This document shows, in pieces, positions 45,079 through 54,871 of a stretch of DNA of 64,000 nucleotides (its first letter is position 1; the number at the start of each line of letters is the position of its first letter). Location of the stretch: contig CM036231.1 in NCBI GenBank assembly GCA_020631735.1, positions 8,521,831-8,585,830 on the forward strand, given 5' to 3'. A model generated the notes under the pieces. The model made no database searches and was not told the origin of the DNA. It saw nothing but the letters and a program-made list of their open reading frames with translations. Both the position numbers and the translations under genes were made by a program. The stretch comes from Saccharum officinarum (lineage: Eukaryota > Streptophyta > Magnoliopsida > Poales > Poaceae).

Positions 45079-46039
45079 CTACGGCCAAGGATGAAGAGTG
45101 CGGAAGAGATAAGGGTAAGAAGGAGGAAGCGAAGGGATAAGTTTTTTTAAATTTACATACAGGCATGAGCAAGTGGTGGGGGTGAAAAAGTCGTCCGACA
45201 TTTGTACGGTCCACGACACGTAGCATTTCCATTCACTAATAGTCAACATATTCATGAATAATTGATTTAATGATTTTTTTTTCGAAGACTCAACAAGAGA
45301 ATTGCTGAGTAAATTTATTAGAGAGCAAGCAAAGAAAAATCAAACAAAGGACAACAGCTAAGAGGAAGGGCACACTATCATTTCATGACTAGTAGGAACC
45401 CCGCGCAGTTGCGCGGGCTAGCAAGCATTACAATGTGCAATGTTTTTATTATAAAATACAATTATGTTTGTTTAAGTCGGAAAATAAACCTCTTGAGTTG
45501 TTGCTTGTGGTTTGCCAATTTGTGATATATATAGGCATGTAGAAGAATCCAGCATCTCAAACTGAAGCTGTACGAGGTAGGAAGCTTGGTATGAAAATCC
45601 ATATTCATGCTACATGGATCAGGCTAGGGAACTTGTTATGAAAATCCATAGTCATGCTACATGGATCAGGGTCTTTTCCTCGGAATTTTTGGAGTTGAGT
45701 GTTCAACTGTTGGATGCACAGTTTCAGATTATAATGCACATACACCAATTTGTGCAGCCTATCATTGCCTGAACCATTTCTTCTTCTTGCATGGAGCAAA
45801 GCAAATGCGCTCCATCTTCTTTGACAGACACCTGATGATATGCATTGTGGGGCAATATGTAATTCAGGACACTGCCCTGCATAAGAACATCACCAGTCAG
45901 CTGCAAATAATTTTAAAAAGTTAATCTGTAGCATCTTACAGAGGACGATCACCATTTGACAATTTATTTGAGAGATCTTAGTCGCAGACTGACAGTAGTA
46001 ACAGCAGATGAATACCTGCGATGTTTGTGACATCTAGTG
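45079..46039. other. Intergenic region with a Helitron-like terminus and short direct repeats
   Basis: 45079-45240 is the right flank of the hAT element. 45388-45417 carries a Helitron-type end (listed separately). At about 45591-45670 a unit with TATGAAAATCCATA and TCATGCTACATGGATCAGG is present twice. No gene is supported. Confidence 0.45.
45388..45417 (-). mobile_element. Helitron-like 3' terminus (hairpin plus CTAGT)
   Basis: On the minus strand the hairpin CCCGCGCAACTGCGCGGG (7-bp perfect stem) is followed by GTTCCTA and CTAGT. A GC hairpin about ten bases before a terminal CTRR followed by T is the Helitron 3' signature. The element body would extend to higher coordinates. I could not identify the 5' TC end, so element length is unknown. 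Confidence 0.5.
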
Positions 46040-46169
46040 CTGATCACCGAGGTTTTTTTTTTGTGACTTAAAGCGTTCCATTGCCGGGATTTGAACCCGG
46101 GTCGCCTGGGTGAAAGCCAGGTATCCTAACCGGACTAGACGACAATGGATTCATCTGATCACCGAGGTT
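46040..46169 (-). mobile_element. Retroposed pre-tRNA insertion with 15-bp target duplications
   Basis: CTGATCACCGAGGTT occurs at 46040-46054 and 46155-46169. Between them, on the minus strand, are five leader bases (ATGAA), a full tRNA-Glu, a 13-base trailer (CGCTTTAAGTCAC) and an A tail. This is the product expected if a pre-tRNA with leader and trailer was polyadenylated and inserted by LINE machinery. Confidence 0.8.
46076..46149 (-). tRNA. tRNA-Glu (UUC), retroposed copy
   Basis: Full cloverleaf on the minus strand: acceptor stem TCCATTG/CAATGGA (seven perfect pairs), D-arm with TCTAGTCCGGTTAGGAT, anticodon arm CCTGG-CTTTCAC-CCAGG with anticodon TTC at 46114-46112, and T-arm CCGGG-TTTGAAT-CCCGG. 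Internal A and B boxes are intact, so Pol III transcription is possible, but no T-run terminator follows within the insert (the trailer runs into the A tail). Because of the flanking duplications it is best read as a retroposed copy, not an ancestral tRNA locus. Confidence 0.88.
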
Positions 46170-47854
46170 CTGCATCTCCAAATAACCCTCTCAGAGCTAG
46201 GCAGCGGGCAGCATGTAACTATTGAATGTTAACACATTTAATTTTCCTTATAAGTAGTGTTAAAAGTTCATCCTGACATAAAAAAAAGAGCATCAGCAAA
46301 GATAGAAAAACAGACCAGCAGCCAAGCAGCGAGGGAAAAGAGCACGTCATTGTTGTTTAAAAAATGTTTTCACTCTAATATTACATCATGTGCAAATAGC
46401 ATCATCAGTAGCAATGAAGCATCAGAAATGAAGATCAGTAATAACCCATAATATTGCTTTGAAAACTCCATTTGTAAAGGTGAAGCATAGGTGTGGAAAT
46501 CATGTATACTGGATTAATCACATGTAGGATCTAAATTTTGCATCAGCCAAATCACTGACCGCACCAAACGTTGATACTAATATTTTTCAGAGATCTTGGA
46601 ACTGCACAATGGTCTTGAATAAGTCGAGTACATGTTACATAATTGGATATTATTTGTTATAACTGAACCTTTGGCACCTTTTTTTCATGATTGCACAAAG
46701 TTAGATTCAGTAGCTGAATCTCAGTTCAGCCGTTCAAACGAAAGGTCTATCGGTACTGCAGATAGCATGGAACTGAATTAACTTGCAAAACATGGCATCC
46801 TAGCCCTGAGCAACAATTGTGCATCGGTATTTCGCGGTATACCGTGGAGAGGGCCTACACAATTCATGCCATCTTTTAATGTGTTGGACGTTGACTTTTT
46901 GTTGTAACTTGTAGCAGTAATCTGTAAACTGAGAAGCCCTGCTCTTTGACTCTCTGCCACAACTTACCTCAGAACTCTGATATATGACATGGAAAAAAAT
47001 ATATTTTATAACATATGAAACCTAAAACACAGAATCATTTTTCTCTGCTTGTATAAATGGTCTCCCTGTAGTGAATTCTAAATTGTTTTCTTATTTTATA
47101 TTACAAATTTAAACTCAAACAAATTGTTTTCACGACTGTGTAGGCAGCATGCTATTTTCTCGTCTCTTTTTTTTTTTTTCTGGTTTGGCATTCCATCGAG
47201 GGATCGAAAGGCAGAAGACCGCAAGGTGAAAGAGAACAGGGATTGAAGACCTTACCGTGTATGGGGAGGAGGAAGAACGCGTAGCAGTCACGATCCCAAC
47301 GCCGTCGGAGCGGAAGAAAGAGGGCAACTCCGGTGTACCGTGGCAGGTAGACGTTACGGAGGTGGAGATGGCAGAAGAGGGCGTTGTAGCATGGCAAGCA
47401 GCCGTTACGGAGGTGGAGATGGCAGAAGAGGGCGTATGTAGAGGTGGATCTGGCGCGAATGCTGTCCCTCCCGCTGGCGCGGGCGTGAAGCCGGTGGAGA
47501 AGGGCGGCGGCGGCGGACCCCTACCGTGTGAGGCTTCCGGCAAGGGTTACATCCTTTCGTCTGTGGCCTTTAGCGGCCGCCGGATGGGCAGGCGTGTCCG
47601 CGGTTGTCGGCAATGGTGCAGGCGTCAGTAGCCAGCGGCGCCCATCACCTCCTTAGGACGTGAGGCGAGGAAGGGGAGGGAGCCGACGATGGGCACGGCT
47701 AGCGTGGTGGGGCGTTGCAGCAGGGACGGTCGGAGTTACGGTGGCGCTAGCAGAGGTGGGGAGTGACGCGGAGGGAACACAGGTCTACCTATGACTGCGA
47801 TGCCGTGGCACAGTGGGCAGGCTGGGGCGGCGGAGGGTACCGGGGCGTTGCGAG
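46170..47854. other. Intergenic; GC-rich stretch with a 50-bp tandem repeat
   Basis: 46170-47160 is AT-rich with nothing assigned. 47230-47850 is GC-rich; a unit with GTTACGGAGGTGGAGATGGC and AGAAGAGGGCGT occurs twice at about 47352-47440. A 124-codon frame (47257-47631) spans it but has no recognisable domain, so I do not call it a gene. Confidence 0.4.
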
Positions 47855-48573
47855 TAGGGACGAAAACAGACGGAAATGGAGGAAAAACTCCTCTCTCATT
47901 TCATTTCTATATTTTTAGCGGAAACGGGACCGGAATCGAAAAAAAACAGAATTAAAAACGGATGATGGTATAAACTCCTCTCCCATTTCATTTCTATATT
48001 TTTAGCAGAAACGGGACCGGAATCGGAAAAAACAGAATTAAAAACAGATGATGGTATATGGAAATACGAAAACGGGCAAATACAGATGAAGAGCTGAAAA
48101 ATTAAGTTAGAATAACATGATCAAATATTCTCAAGTATACCTGAATAAAGTGACAAAATAATATATATGTACGAAGTTACCGGTCCAATATTCTCTAGCA
48201 CGTCATGTTAACATGCATAATTGGTGATTAATAGTTTTATGAACATATCAAATTCTCTAGACATATCTCGCATATATTAAAAACGGGATGAAAAACGGAA
48301 TAAATACGGGTCAAATCCGGATGAAAACAGGATCCACAGAAAAAGACGGAAAAACCAAAACGGGATCCTACAATACGAAATACGGAAAAAGTAGAAGTAG
48401 AAAACAGAACGAGTAGAGACCAACTGTCGAAATACGATTGGATATCGACATCATAAATGAGATTTAAATATTCAGATACGATACGGTATCGGATGTTAAA
48501 TATCCAGACTCGGATATGGACGGATTATGGACTCGGTCTCGAATACGGTCGGATCCGTACCGTTTTCGTCCTA
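47855..48573. mobile_element. hAT-type MITE with perfect 8-bp duplication GTTGCGAG
   Basis: GTTGCGAG at 47847-47854 and 48574-48581 flanks a 719-base element with ends TAGGGACGAAAAC and GTTTTCGTCCTA. The interior is AT-rich and has a ~100-base direct repeat (CTCCTCTCTCATTTCATTTC at about 47889 and CTCCTCTCCCATTTCATTTC at about 47973). The right part is shared with the element at 49425-49700. Confidence 0.85.
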
Positions 48574-48581
48574 GTTGCGAG

Positions 48582-49424
48582 TCTAGCGAGGTGCGGAGGG
48601 CGGCGGAGGACACCAGGTAGCGAACGACGCCGTGTCGTCGAAGGTTCACGAGTCGCAAATTTTTTTAATCCCTGCTGCCCCTACGGGAGGGATGCCGGAG
48701 TCTGAAGTGGAGGCGGCGATCTGTAGACTGTTGATGGCAAATCGAGCGGGCAAGAATAAGAGGCGACGTGGCACGTTGTGGGATTAAACAGGTGAGTATA
48801 GGAATAAGGGTAAGGTATAGATTTGACGGCATTATTTTTTAAAATATTAGACGGTATATCCTTTAAGGCTTTAACGGTGAGACATCTACTGTGATTTCGT
48901 TACTAATTAGATTGAAAATTAAACATAATAGTACTTTCGTAGGCTATTGTAATCATGACCATAGGCTCAAGATCATCTCGTGACCAACTGTGAATTAGTT
49001 ATCTTTAATATCATGCAATTATTGATGTGATTGACTTGGATGAGACATGTATATTGAAATTAGCATAAGTCAGTGTACATGCATGCTAACTTTATTAATC
49101 TCAATGTCGGTAGAGTGATGCATATATGCAGACGATCTGAACACGACGTCATGCTATGTTTGGAGCATGCTAACCGATCAGAGCGCTTTGTTAATCTCAA
49201 AATCGGTGGAGTAATACATATACACGGACGATCTGACTATCTGAGGACGACGGGACACAACCACTTTACCTCAGTGTTTGCAAGCGAATGGAATGTCTGA
49301 ATGATCTCGTAAACCTGACTAAGCGCTGGATCAATCGGGCCGGGAAAAACCAGACCCATTTTTATGGTCTGAACATAACTTGAGCCCCGACTTCAGGTCG
49401 GATTTTTTGGCCCGTGTTCCCAAG
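48582..49424. other. Intergenic; no feature supported
   Basis: Continues the GC-rich sequence interrupted by the MITE, then becomes AT-rich. A near-repeat (TTATTAATCTCAATGTCGGTAGAGT at about 49093 in part, and TTGTTAATCTCAAAATCGG at about 49188) is the only structure seen. Confidence 0.35.
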
Positions 49425-49700
49425 TAGGAATGAAAACGGATTGGATACGGACGGATATGACTGATATCGTATGTGTTTTCATATTTATGTCCGGATTCGG
49501 ATTCGAATACGGATAGTATAAAAAATGTCGGATAGAATACGATTGGGTATCGACATCATAAATATGTGATTTAAATATTCGGATACGAATACGGTATCGG
49601 ATGTTAAATATCCAAACTCGGATACGGACGGATTAAAACCCCTCTAAACGAATTTGGTATCGAATACGGTCGGAAAATATCCGTACCGTTTTCATCCCTA
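49425..49700. mobile_element. hAT-type MITE, same family as 47855-48573
   Basis: Ends TAGGAATGAAAACGG and CCGTTTTCATCCCTA, flanked by TTCCCAAG (49417-49424) and CTCCCAAG (49701-49708), an 8-bp duplication with one mismatch. The interior is dominated by CGGATA/CGAATACGG words. A shorter relative of the 719-base element, sharing CGATTGGGTATCGACATCAT and GGTATCGGATGTTAAATATC. Confidence 0.82.
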
Positions 49701-49708
49701 CTCCCAAG

Positions 49709-50190
49709 GGATACGCCTAGACAGTCTAGCCATAGCAAGGAAAGCTGGCGATTCAGGGAGAGTATTTCTTAGGTTTTCTAGTATTTTGGTTGAGTCAGAT
49801 TTTAAGTTAGGTCCAGAACTGTAGTTCGTGCTTGATCTAATAGTTGTTCTCGGTCAAAAAAGAATCATGTCCTGAGTCCATCTAAAACACTGGTCAGAAC
49901 AGTTTTTCTCCAACGTTTCGAGTCAAGTTGGTAGGCCCATAAACCTACGATCAGGTCGACTTGCGTAGACTGGCGGAATAGGTGAACGGCGCCGGTGTAG
50001 CCGCCGGCATTCAGTAAGCCGGATGTCAGAAGCACACATGGAGTCGGAACGCAGGCAAAGAGCGCAACCACCTCGGCAACTTGGCAACTTGCGGTTGATC
50101 AACACAAGAAAACACCGGAACAGACGCGACAACGCAACCACCTCGGTAGTATATTGCTACAATTTGGGATCTTAACGTGTACTAAATCAG
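49709..50190. other. 3' flank of the first glycosyltransferase gene
   Basis: Mixed sequence downstream of the minus-strand UGT. It contains a tandem echo of CGCAACCACCTCGG (about 50065 and 50132). No gene supported. Confidence 0.35.
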
Positions 50191-51735
50191 TCATGCGGCA
50201 GCGCCACGTGCTGTGCCCGGCGCGAAACGATGGACGAGATCCAGCAGGTTGGCGTGCGACGACCCGCCCACCAGCACGGCGGCCGCCGCCTTGGCCGCCA
50301 GCGCGCGCGCCCGCCTCCTCTCTCGGCCTCCTCGCCGCCCCCCATGACGCTGCGCACGGCGTCCTCCACCACGTTCCGCCCCACCAGGATCTCCTCTCTT
50401 CACGGCCTGGAACGTCAGCGGCTCCTTCACCCCGACGCTGACGCCGGTGCCCAGCACCTCCACGACCATCTTCTCGTTCAGGAACTGGTCCGAGAAGTGC
50501 GGCCACGTGACCATCGGCAGCCCGGCGGCGATGGCCTCCAGCGTGGAGTTCCACCCGCAGTGCGTCACGAACGCGCCCACCGCGTCGTGGGACAGGATCA
50601 GCAGCTGCGGCGCCCACCCTCTGATGAGCAGGCAGCGCCCCGCCCCGACACGCGCCTCCAGCGCGCGCAGGAACTCGCGCACCGTCTCGTCGTACTCGTC
50701 GGCCGTGTCCTTCACCGCCCAGACGAACGGGTGCCCCGATACTTCCAGACCGAGGCCCAGCTCGACGACCTGCTTCGGATCCGCCTGCGCGATGCTCCCG
50801 AAGGAGACGTACACGACGGACCTGGGCTCCTTGCCGTCCAGCCACTGGTGGCACTCGTCGGGGTCGACGGCGGAGGCCCTCAACCCTCTCGACGCCAGTG
50901 TGGACGCCAGTGTCGTGCGGCTCTGGTGGTACGTTGAGACCGGCCCAACGGTCCAGACCTTCATCTCCCGGGCCGCCGCGTACCCGGCGACGTACTCCGG
51001 CTCCAGCTCCAGGAAGGTGTTCACGATGACTCCGTCGGCCTCGGCCCGCGCGCGCTCGACGTAGTCCGCGAACTCCTCCCACCACGGGATTGGGATCCCC
51101 CGGAAGAAGCCCGGCGCCTGCGCCCTCGTCACCACGAACCTTCTCTCCAGGCCCGGCACGACGACCGGCTCGTTGGAGTCCTTGACGCCGTCGTACGCGT
51201 TGAACCTCTCGAGGTTGTGCTGGCACAGGAGGCCGAAGGCGCACATGCTGAAGAAGCTCAGCCGCGGGACGCCGAGGTTTGCGGCGAGCTCCGTGGTCCA
51301 TGGGTGGACGAAGTCCGACACGATGCACGTCGGGTACGGCGCGTGAGCGCGGAGGTAGCTCTCGATCGGCGCGCGGAGGAGCGCCATGGCGCGGTAGTAG
51401 TTCCACATGTAATTTGGTGGAACCCTGTCCGCGTCGTCCGCCTCTTCCGGCAGGCCGGACTCGGCGTAGTCGAGCGGGAACTCGACGAGCCGGACCGGCA
51501 GCCCGGTCCGCTGGGCGGACTCGACGGTCCGTCGCACCAGCGCAGCTGTGGACGGCGGCGCCACGATGGTGCAGAGCGCGCCGTGGGTGGCCAGCAGCAG
51601 GGCGGTGTCGACGGCTGGGATGAGGTGACCCTGCTCTCTCAGCGGGACGAACACGAAGTGCGCCGCCTTTGAGCGGCCGCCGTCATCCTCCGCGTCTCCC
51701 CGGGCAAGGATAGACGCTGGCACTTGGCTCGTCAT
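50191..51735 (-). CDS. UDP-glycosyltransferase, UGT73-like (514 aa), with a shifted C-terminal segment
   Basis: A single-exon family 1 glycosyltransferase transferring sugar from UDP-sugar to a small acceptor in the cytosol. Visible: the N-terminal catalytic His in EQGHLIPAVD (residue 37), the acceptor-side block SDFVHPWTTELAANLG, VYVSFGSIAQADPKQ, and a full 44-residue PSPG box from WAPQLLILSH to PHFSDQ, containing HCGWNSTLEA and ending in Gln, which favours UDP-glucose. Very similar to the plus-strand UGT at 54872. About 25 residues after LTFQAVKR read in the wrong frame (GDPGGAERGGG) compared with the paralogue's EIVVGRNVVEEAVRSVM. The frame is lost in an AG-rich run near 50390-50400 and regained in another near 50312-50325, like a 2-base loss followed by a 2-base gain. 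Family sure; acceptor unknown. Confidence 0.92.
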   Translation of the reverse strand: MTSQVPASILARGDAEDDGGRSKAAHFVFVPLREQGHLIPAVDTALLLATHGALCTIVAPPSTAALVRRTVESAQRTGLPVRLVEFPLDYAESGLPEEADDADRVPPNYMWNYYRAMALLRAPIESYLRAHAPYPTCIVSDFVHPWTTELAANLGVPRLSFFSMCAFGLLCQHNLERFNAYDGVKDSNEPVVVPGLERRFVVTRAQAPGFFRGIPIPWWEEFADYVERARAEADGVIVNTFLELEPEYVAGYAAAREMKVWTVGPVSTYHQSRTTLASTLASRGLRASAVDPDECHQWLDGKEPRSVVYVSFGSIAQADPKQVVELGLGLEVSGHPFVWAVKDTADEYDETVREFLRALEARVGAGRCLLIRGWAPQLLILSHDAVGAFVTHCGWNSTLEAIAAGLPMVTWPHFSDQFLNEKMVVEVLGTGVSVGVKEPLTFQAVKRGDPGGAERGGGRRAQRHGGRRGGRERRRARALAAKAAAAVLVGGSSHANLLDLVHRFAPGTARGAAA

Positions 51736-51993
51736 CCTGCTCGTCGTCTTCCCAAGTGAGCTGTGGTTTTCTTGCCTCTGCCCTCTGGTGTGCTGTAGAC
51801 TTTAGGTGGATGTGCGTGCCATCTTAAAGGAGATATTCTTTGGATTCCGGTCGGCAAAAGTTGTCTGATGACAGCCAATGAGTGATTTTCAAACTTTGTC
51901 TGTTGGATTAGATTGAAAATCATCACTGCCTGCACGGTCAGCGTGAGCATGTGAGTTACAATCCTGTGGTTTTTTATGGTCCCGTGATGTATA

Positions 51994-52246
51994 CTCCCCC
52001 CATTAAAAAAAATGTACATACATCTCGTTTTCCAAAAAAGTTACCATTTTTAAGATTGGCCTAATATATATAACAATATACTAATAATATGTGTAATAAA
52101 TATTAGCAAATTAATGGTAGAATATATTTTTTATAATAAATATATTAAGAGATACCAATGTTTATAAATATTTTCTATAAATCTAGTTAGAACTAAAAAA
52201 GTTTAACTCCAAAAAAATGAGATGCACTTATTTTAGAATGGAGAGA
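51994..52246. mobile_element. Degenerate Stowaway-like MITE
   Basis: Starts CTCCCCCCATTAAAAAAAAT after TA (51992-51993), carries CTATAAATCTAGTTAGAAC inside, and ends near TTTTAGAATGGAGAGAAC. Internal words match the elements at 18286-18539 and 53063-53320. Right boundary approximate. Confidence 0.5.
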
Positions 52247-53062
52247 ACGGAAAATTACCAACTGAGGGCTCATGGTGCATGTGGCATTGTGATATGTTAA
52301 TTTAGTACTCTCTACATTCCAAATTTTAAGTCGTACTAGTTTTTTTTTTGTTCTAGTGTAATATTATAACGACCAATAGTTTTCACCGTCTTTGGGGAAA
52401 AAATCAGAAAGCTGCCGAGTCATGATGACATGTGCCAATGGGAGCTAAAGTAGCTTTGAGTTGGGACATGGGTTAATCGCTGGAGCTCGCGATTTGTCAC
52501 GTCTATTAACACAAGGCCATGAAGGCCGAGTATGAGATCAAAAAATGGGGGCACAGTTTTTTTTGGAATGTGGTAGGACCTGCCGTTTATATATTAAAAA
52601 ATAGGGGAAGTAACAAGGCCTAGGCTAAAGGAAAAATAAAATCATCACATCACACTACAAGGAGGAGAAGAAAAAGGTGTCGAACATCACAGTCTCGTAG
52701 TTGGTAGACGAAGAAATTCTAGTACTTTAGTATGTTATATATATATATAAGCTTTCGGTGGCCCAAATGACTGACATTAAAGTATTTAACTATCTGGATG
52801 ACCAAGTGTGAGTGCCGGCGTAACTGCGTGGTTGCTCCTGTCTCCTGATACAATTCAACATGATTTTGCTAGCTAGTGAAAGTCAATATATCTGGTACGA
52901 TCTTTGATAGTTCAGATTGTTAATGTTATAATAAGGGCCTGCTCAGTTGTTACGTAGATATATACTCTCCTTTTTTGTTCTAAAAAAACTTAAAAGAGTC
53001 AAATCAAATAATTTAAATTTATAAAAAATATTAATATTTATAGTACCAAAAAATAGTACTTA

Positions 53063-53320
53063 CTCTCTCCGTCTTAAAAATAGAGTCGCTATGGGAATCG
53101 TGCTGGTCAAACTTTCTTAACTTTGACTAGGTTTGTGAAAAATACATGCAACAATTCTATCTCCAAATAAGTTTATTATGAAAGTATATTCAATGATCTA
53201 CTTAGGGATACTAATTATGTACCATAAATATTAATATTTTGTTAAATATATTTGGTCAAAGTTAAAAGTTGCTAACTTTTTAAGAAGCGATAATGACTCT
53301 TTTTTTTACAGAGCGAGGGA
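53063..53320. mobile_element. Stowaway-like MITE
   Basis: Starts CTCTCTCCGTCTTAAAAATA after TA and ends TTACAGAGCGAGGGA followed by TGA. Interior contains TTTGACTAGGTTTGTG and AATATTTTGTTAAATAT. Typical Stowaway length of about 258 bases. Confidence 0.65.
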
Positions 53321-54189
53321 TGAAAACAGGCTTTAGAACCATAAATAGATTTAATTTTGTAAGCATATTTATAGATTCACGTGCAAGTCTATTTGCATCC
53401 ATGTAAGTACCATTATATTAATTATGAAATATAGATCTATTTACAGAGATAAATGTTGATATTACTTTCAATAAATTTAGTCAAACTTGAAAAGTTGACT
53501 TGATTTAAATTTAAAATTGCATCCCTCATCGACCTTTGTAACCGCATCACGACCTCCGCACTGTCCCACCATGCCCGGATCCTTCCTCAATGTCGCACTC
53601 GTGGCCGAATCCTTCCTCACTGGCTCCATCCGCGGCGGGGTGCCGTAGACGTGGGAGGGGTTGGTGGAGAAGATGAGAGCGTCGTTGTTGGAGTCGACGT
53701 GCAGGAGGAAGCGGTGACAGAGGTGATGGGTGGGGGAGGTGCGGTGGAGGAAGCGACAGCCAGTGGAGACCGGGAGGGGCGGTGGTGAGGGGCAGCCACA
53801 GAGGAAGGCATGGGCTAGGGAGGCGACGCCGCGACAGCCAAGGAAGGGGATCACGGATTTTGAGGGAAAAAAGTGAGTTGGAACGGATAGTGCTGCATGC
53901 TCCCATGCTAATACATGGATCGTGGGACCATAGTCTATAACGACAATCTTTACGGGGACATAATTTGAATCCCAGAACGATGATTATACTGGACAGAGAG
54001 AGTATCCTACTGGCACAGATCAGAAGGCAGACTCCAGAAGCGTAATCCAGTTGGGTTCAATCGAGATCCCTCGTTTGAAAATCGATTGTAGGAGGTACTG
54101 TAGTAGTTATAGGTCTTAGGCTCCTAGCTGAGGAAGACAGCTGCCAATTGCAGTCAGTCAGTATTTGCGCTAGTTGACGTTGGATTTAG

Positions 54190-54520
54190 GGCGGGTTTAG
54201 TTGGTGTAAAGTTTTTTTTTTAGAAAATATCATATCGGATGTTTCGTGTGATGTCGGAAGAAATTTTCGGATACTAATAAAAAAAACTAATTACATAGCT
54301 TGCCTGGAAACCGCGAATTTATTAAACCTAATTAATCCGTTATTAGCACTTTTTACTGTAGCACCTTAGTGTCAAATCGTGGACTAATTAGGCTCAAAAC
54401 GTTTATCTCGTGATTTTCAACCAAACTGTGCAATTAGTTTTTTTCGTCTACATTTAATGCTCCATGTATATGCCGTAAGATTCATTAATGTAGTGTTTCG
54501 TGAAAAGTTTTTTTGGAAGG
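54190..54520. mobile_element. Tourist-like MITE relative
   Basis: Shares the blocks GGACTAATTAGGCTCAAAACG, CAACCAAACTGTGCAATTAG and CCTAATTAATCCGTTATTAG with the intron MITEs at 14487-14741 and 15233-15577. Left end reads GGGCGGGTTTAGTTGGTG; the right end is eroded (AAAAGTTTTTTTGGAAGG), so boundaries are approximate. Confidence 0.6.
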
Positions 54521-54752
54521 CCGCCCAATATTTGTGGGCCTCTGACTCGGCAACTCGTTTCGTACTGTTCAATACCATGCTACCGCGAGATGGAGTCCAA
54601 ACGTTACAGTAGTCTCACAATTCACACAAGTGTCATACTGTTATCCTGGCGCCCGCAAATTGACGTCAGTCCTGATGAGTGACCGATGAGGACATTGATG
54701 CCGACCGGCCGGCCTTGGCCGGCTGGGTTAACGACGCAAACAAAGCTCCAAG

Positions 54753-54780
54753 TTGACTCACGTATGCGGTCTTTTATAGA
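54753..54780 (+). promoter_or_regulatory. W-box and candidate TATA box of the second UGT
   Basis: TTGACT (54753-54758), a core recognised by WRKY factors, lies 15 bases before TTTATAGA (54773-54780). The TATA-like word is about 92-99 bases upstream of the ATG at 54872. Placement is plausible for a stress-inducible UGT, but this is inference from position. Confidence 0.35.
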
Positions 54781-54871
54781 TGCCACGCGCAGCAAACTAG
54801 AACACACACACACACACTGATCACTGCCCCAACCCCTATTCGGTCGGCCACGACGATCGGCAGAAATCAGG

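Larger units (their letters stand above)
51736..54771. other. Shared intergenic region between divergent UGT genes
   Basis: About 3.1 kb separates the two UGT start codons. It holds at least three MITEs (51994-52246, 53063-53320, about 54190-54520) and a GC-rich stretch at 53540-53880 whose frames are compositional. The outer parts next to each start codon should hold the two promoters. Confidence 0.5.

Noticed and set aside
47257..47631. 124-codon frame with repeated VTEVEMAEEGV
   Set aside because: No domain, GC-rich context, and a simple 50-base tandem repeat explains the repetition. Possible captured exon fragment but unsupported.
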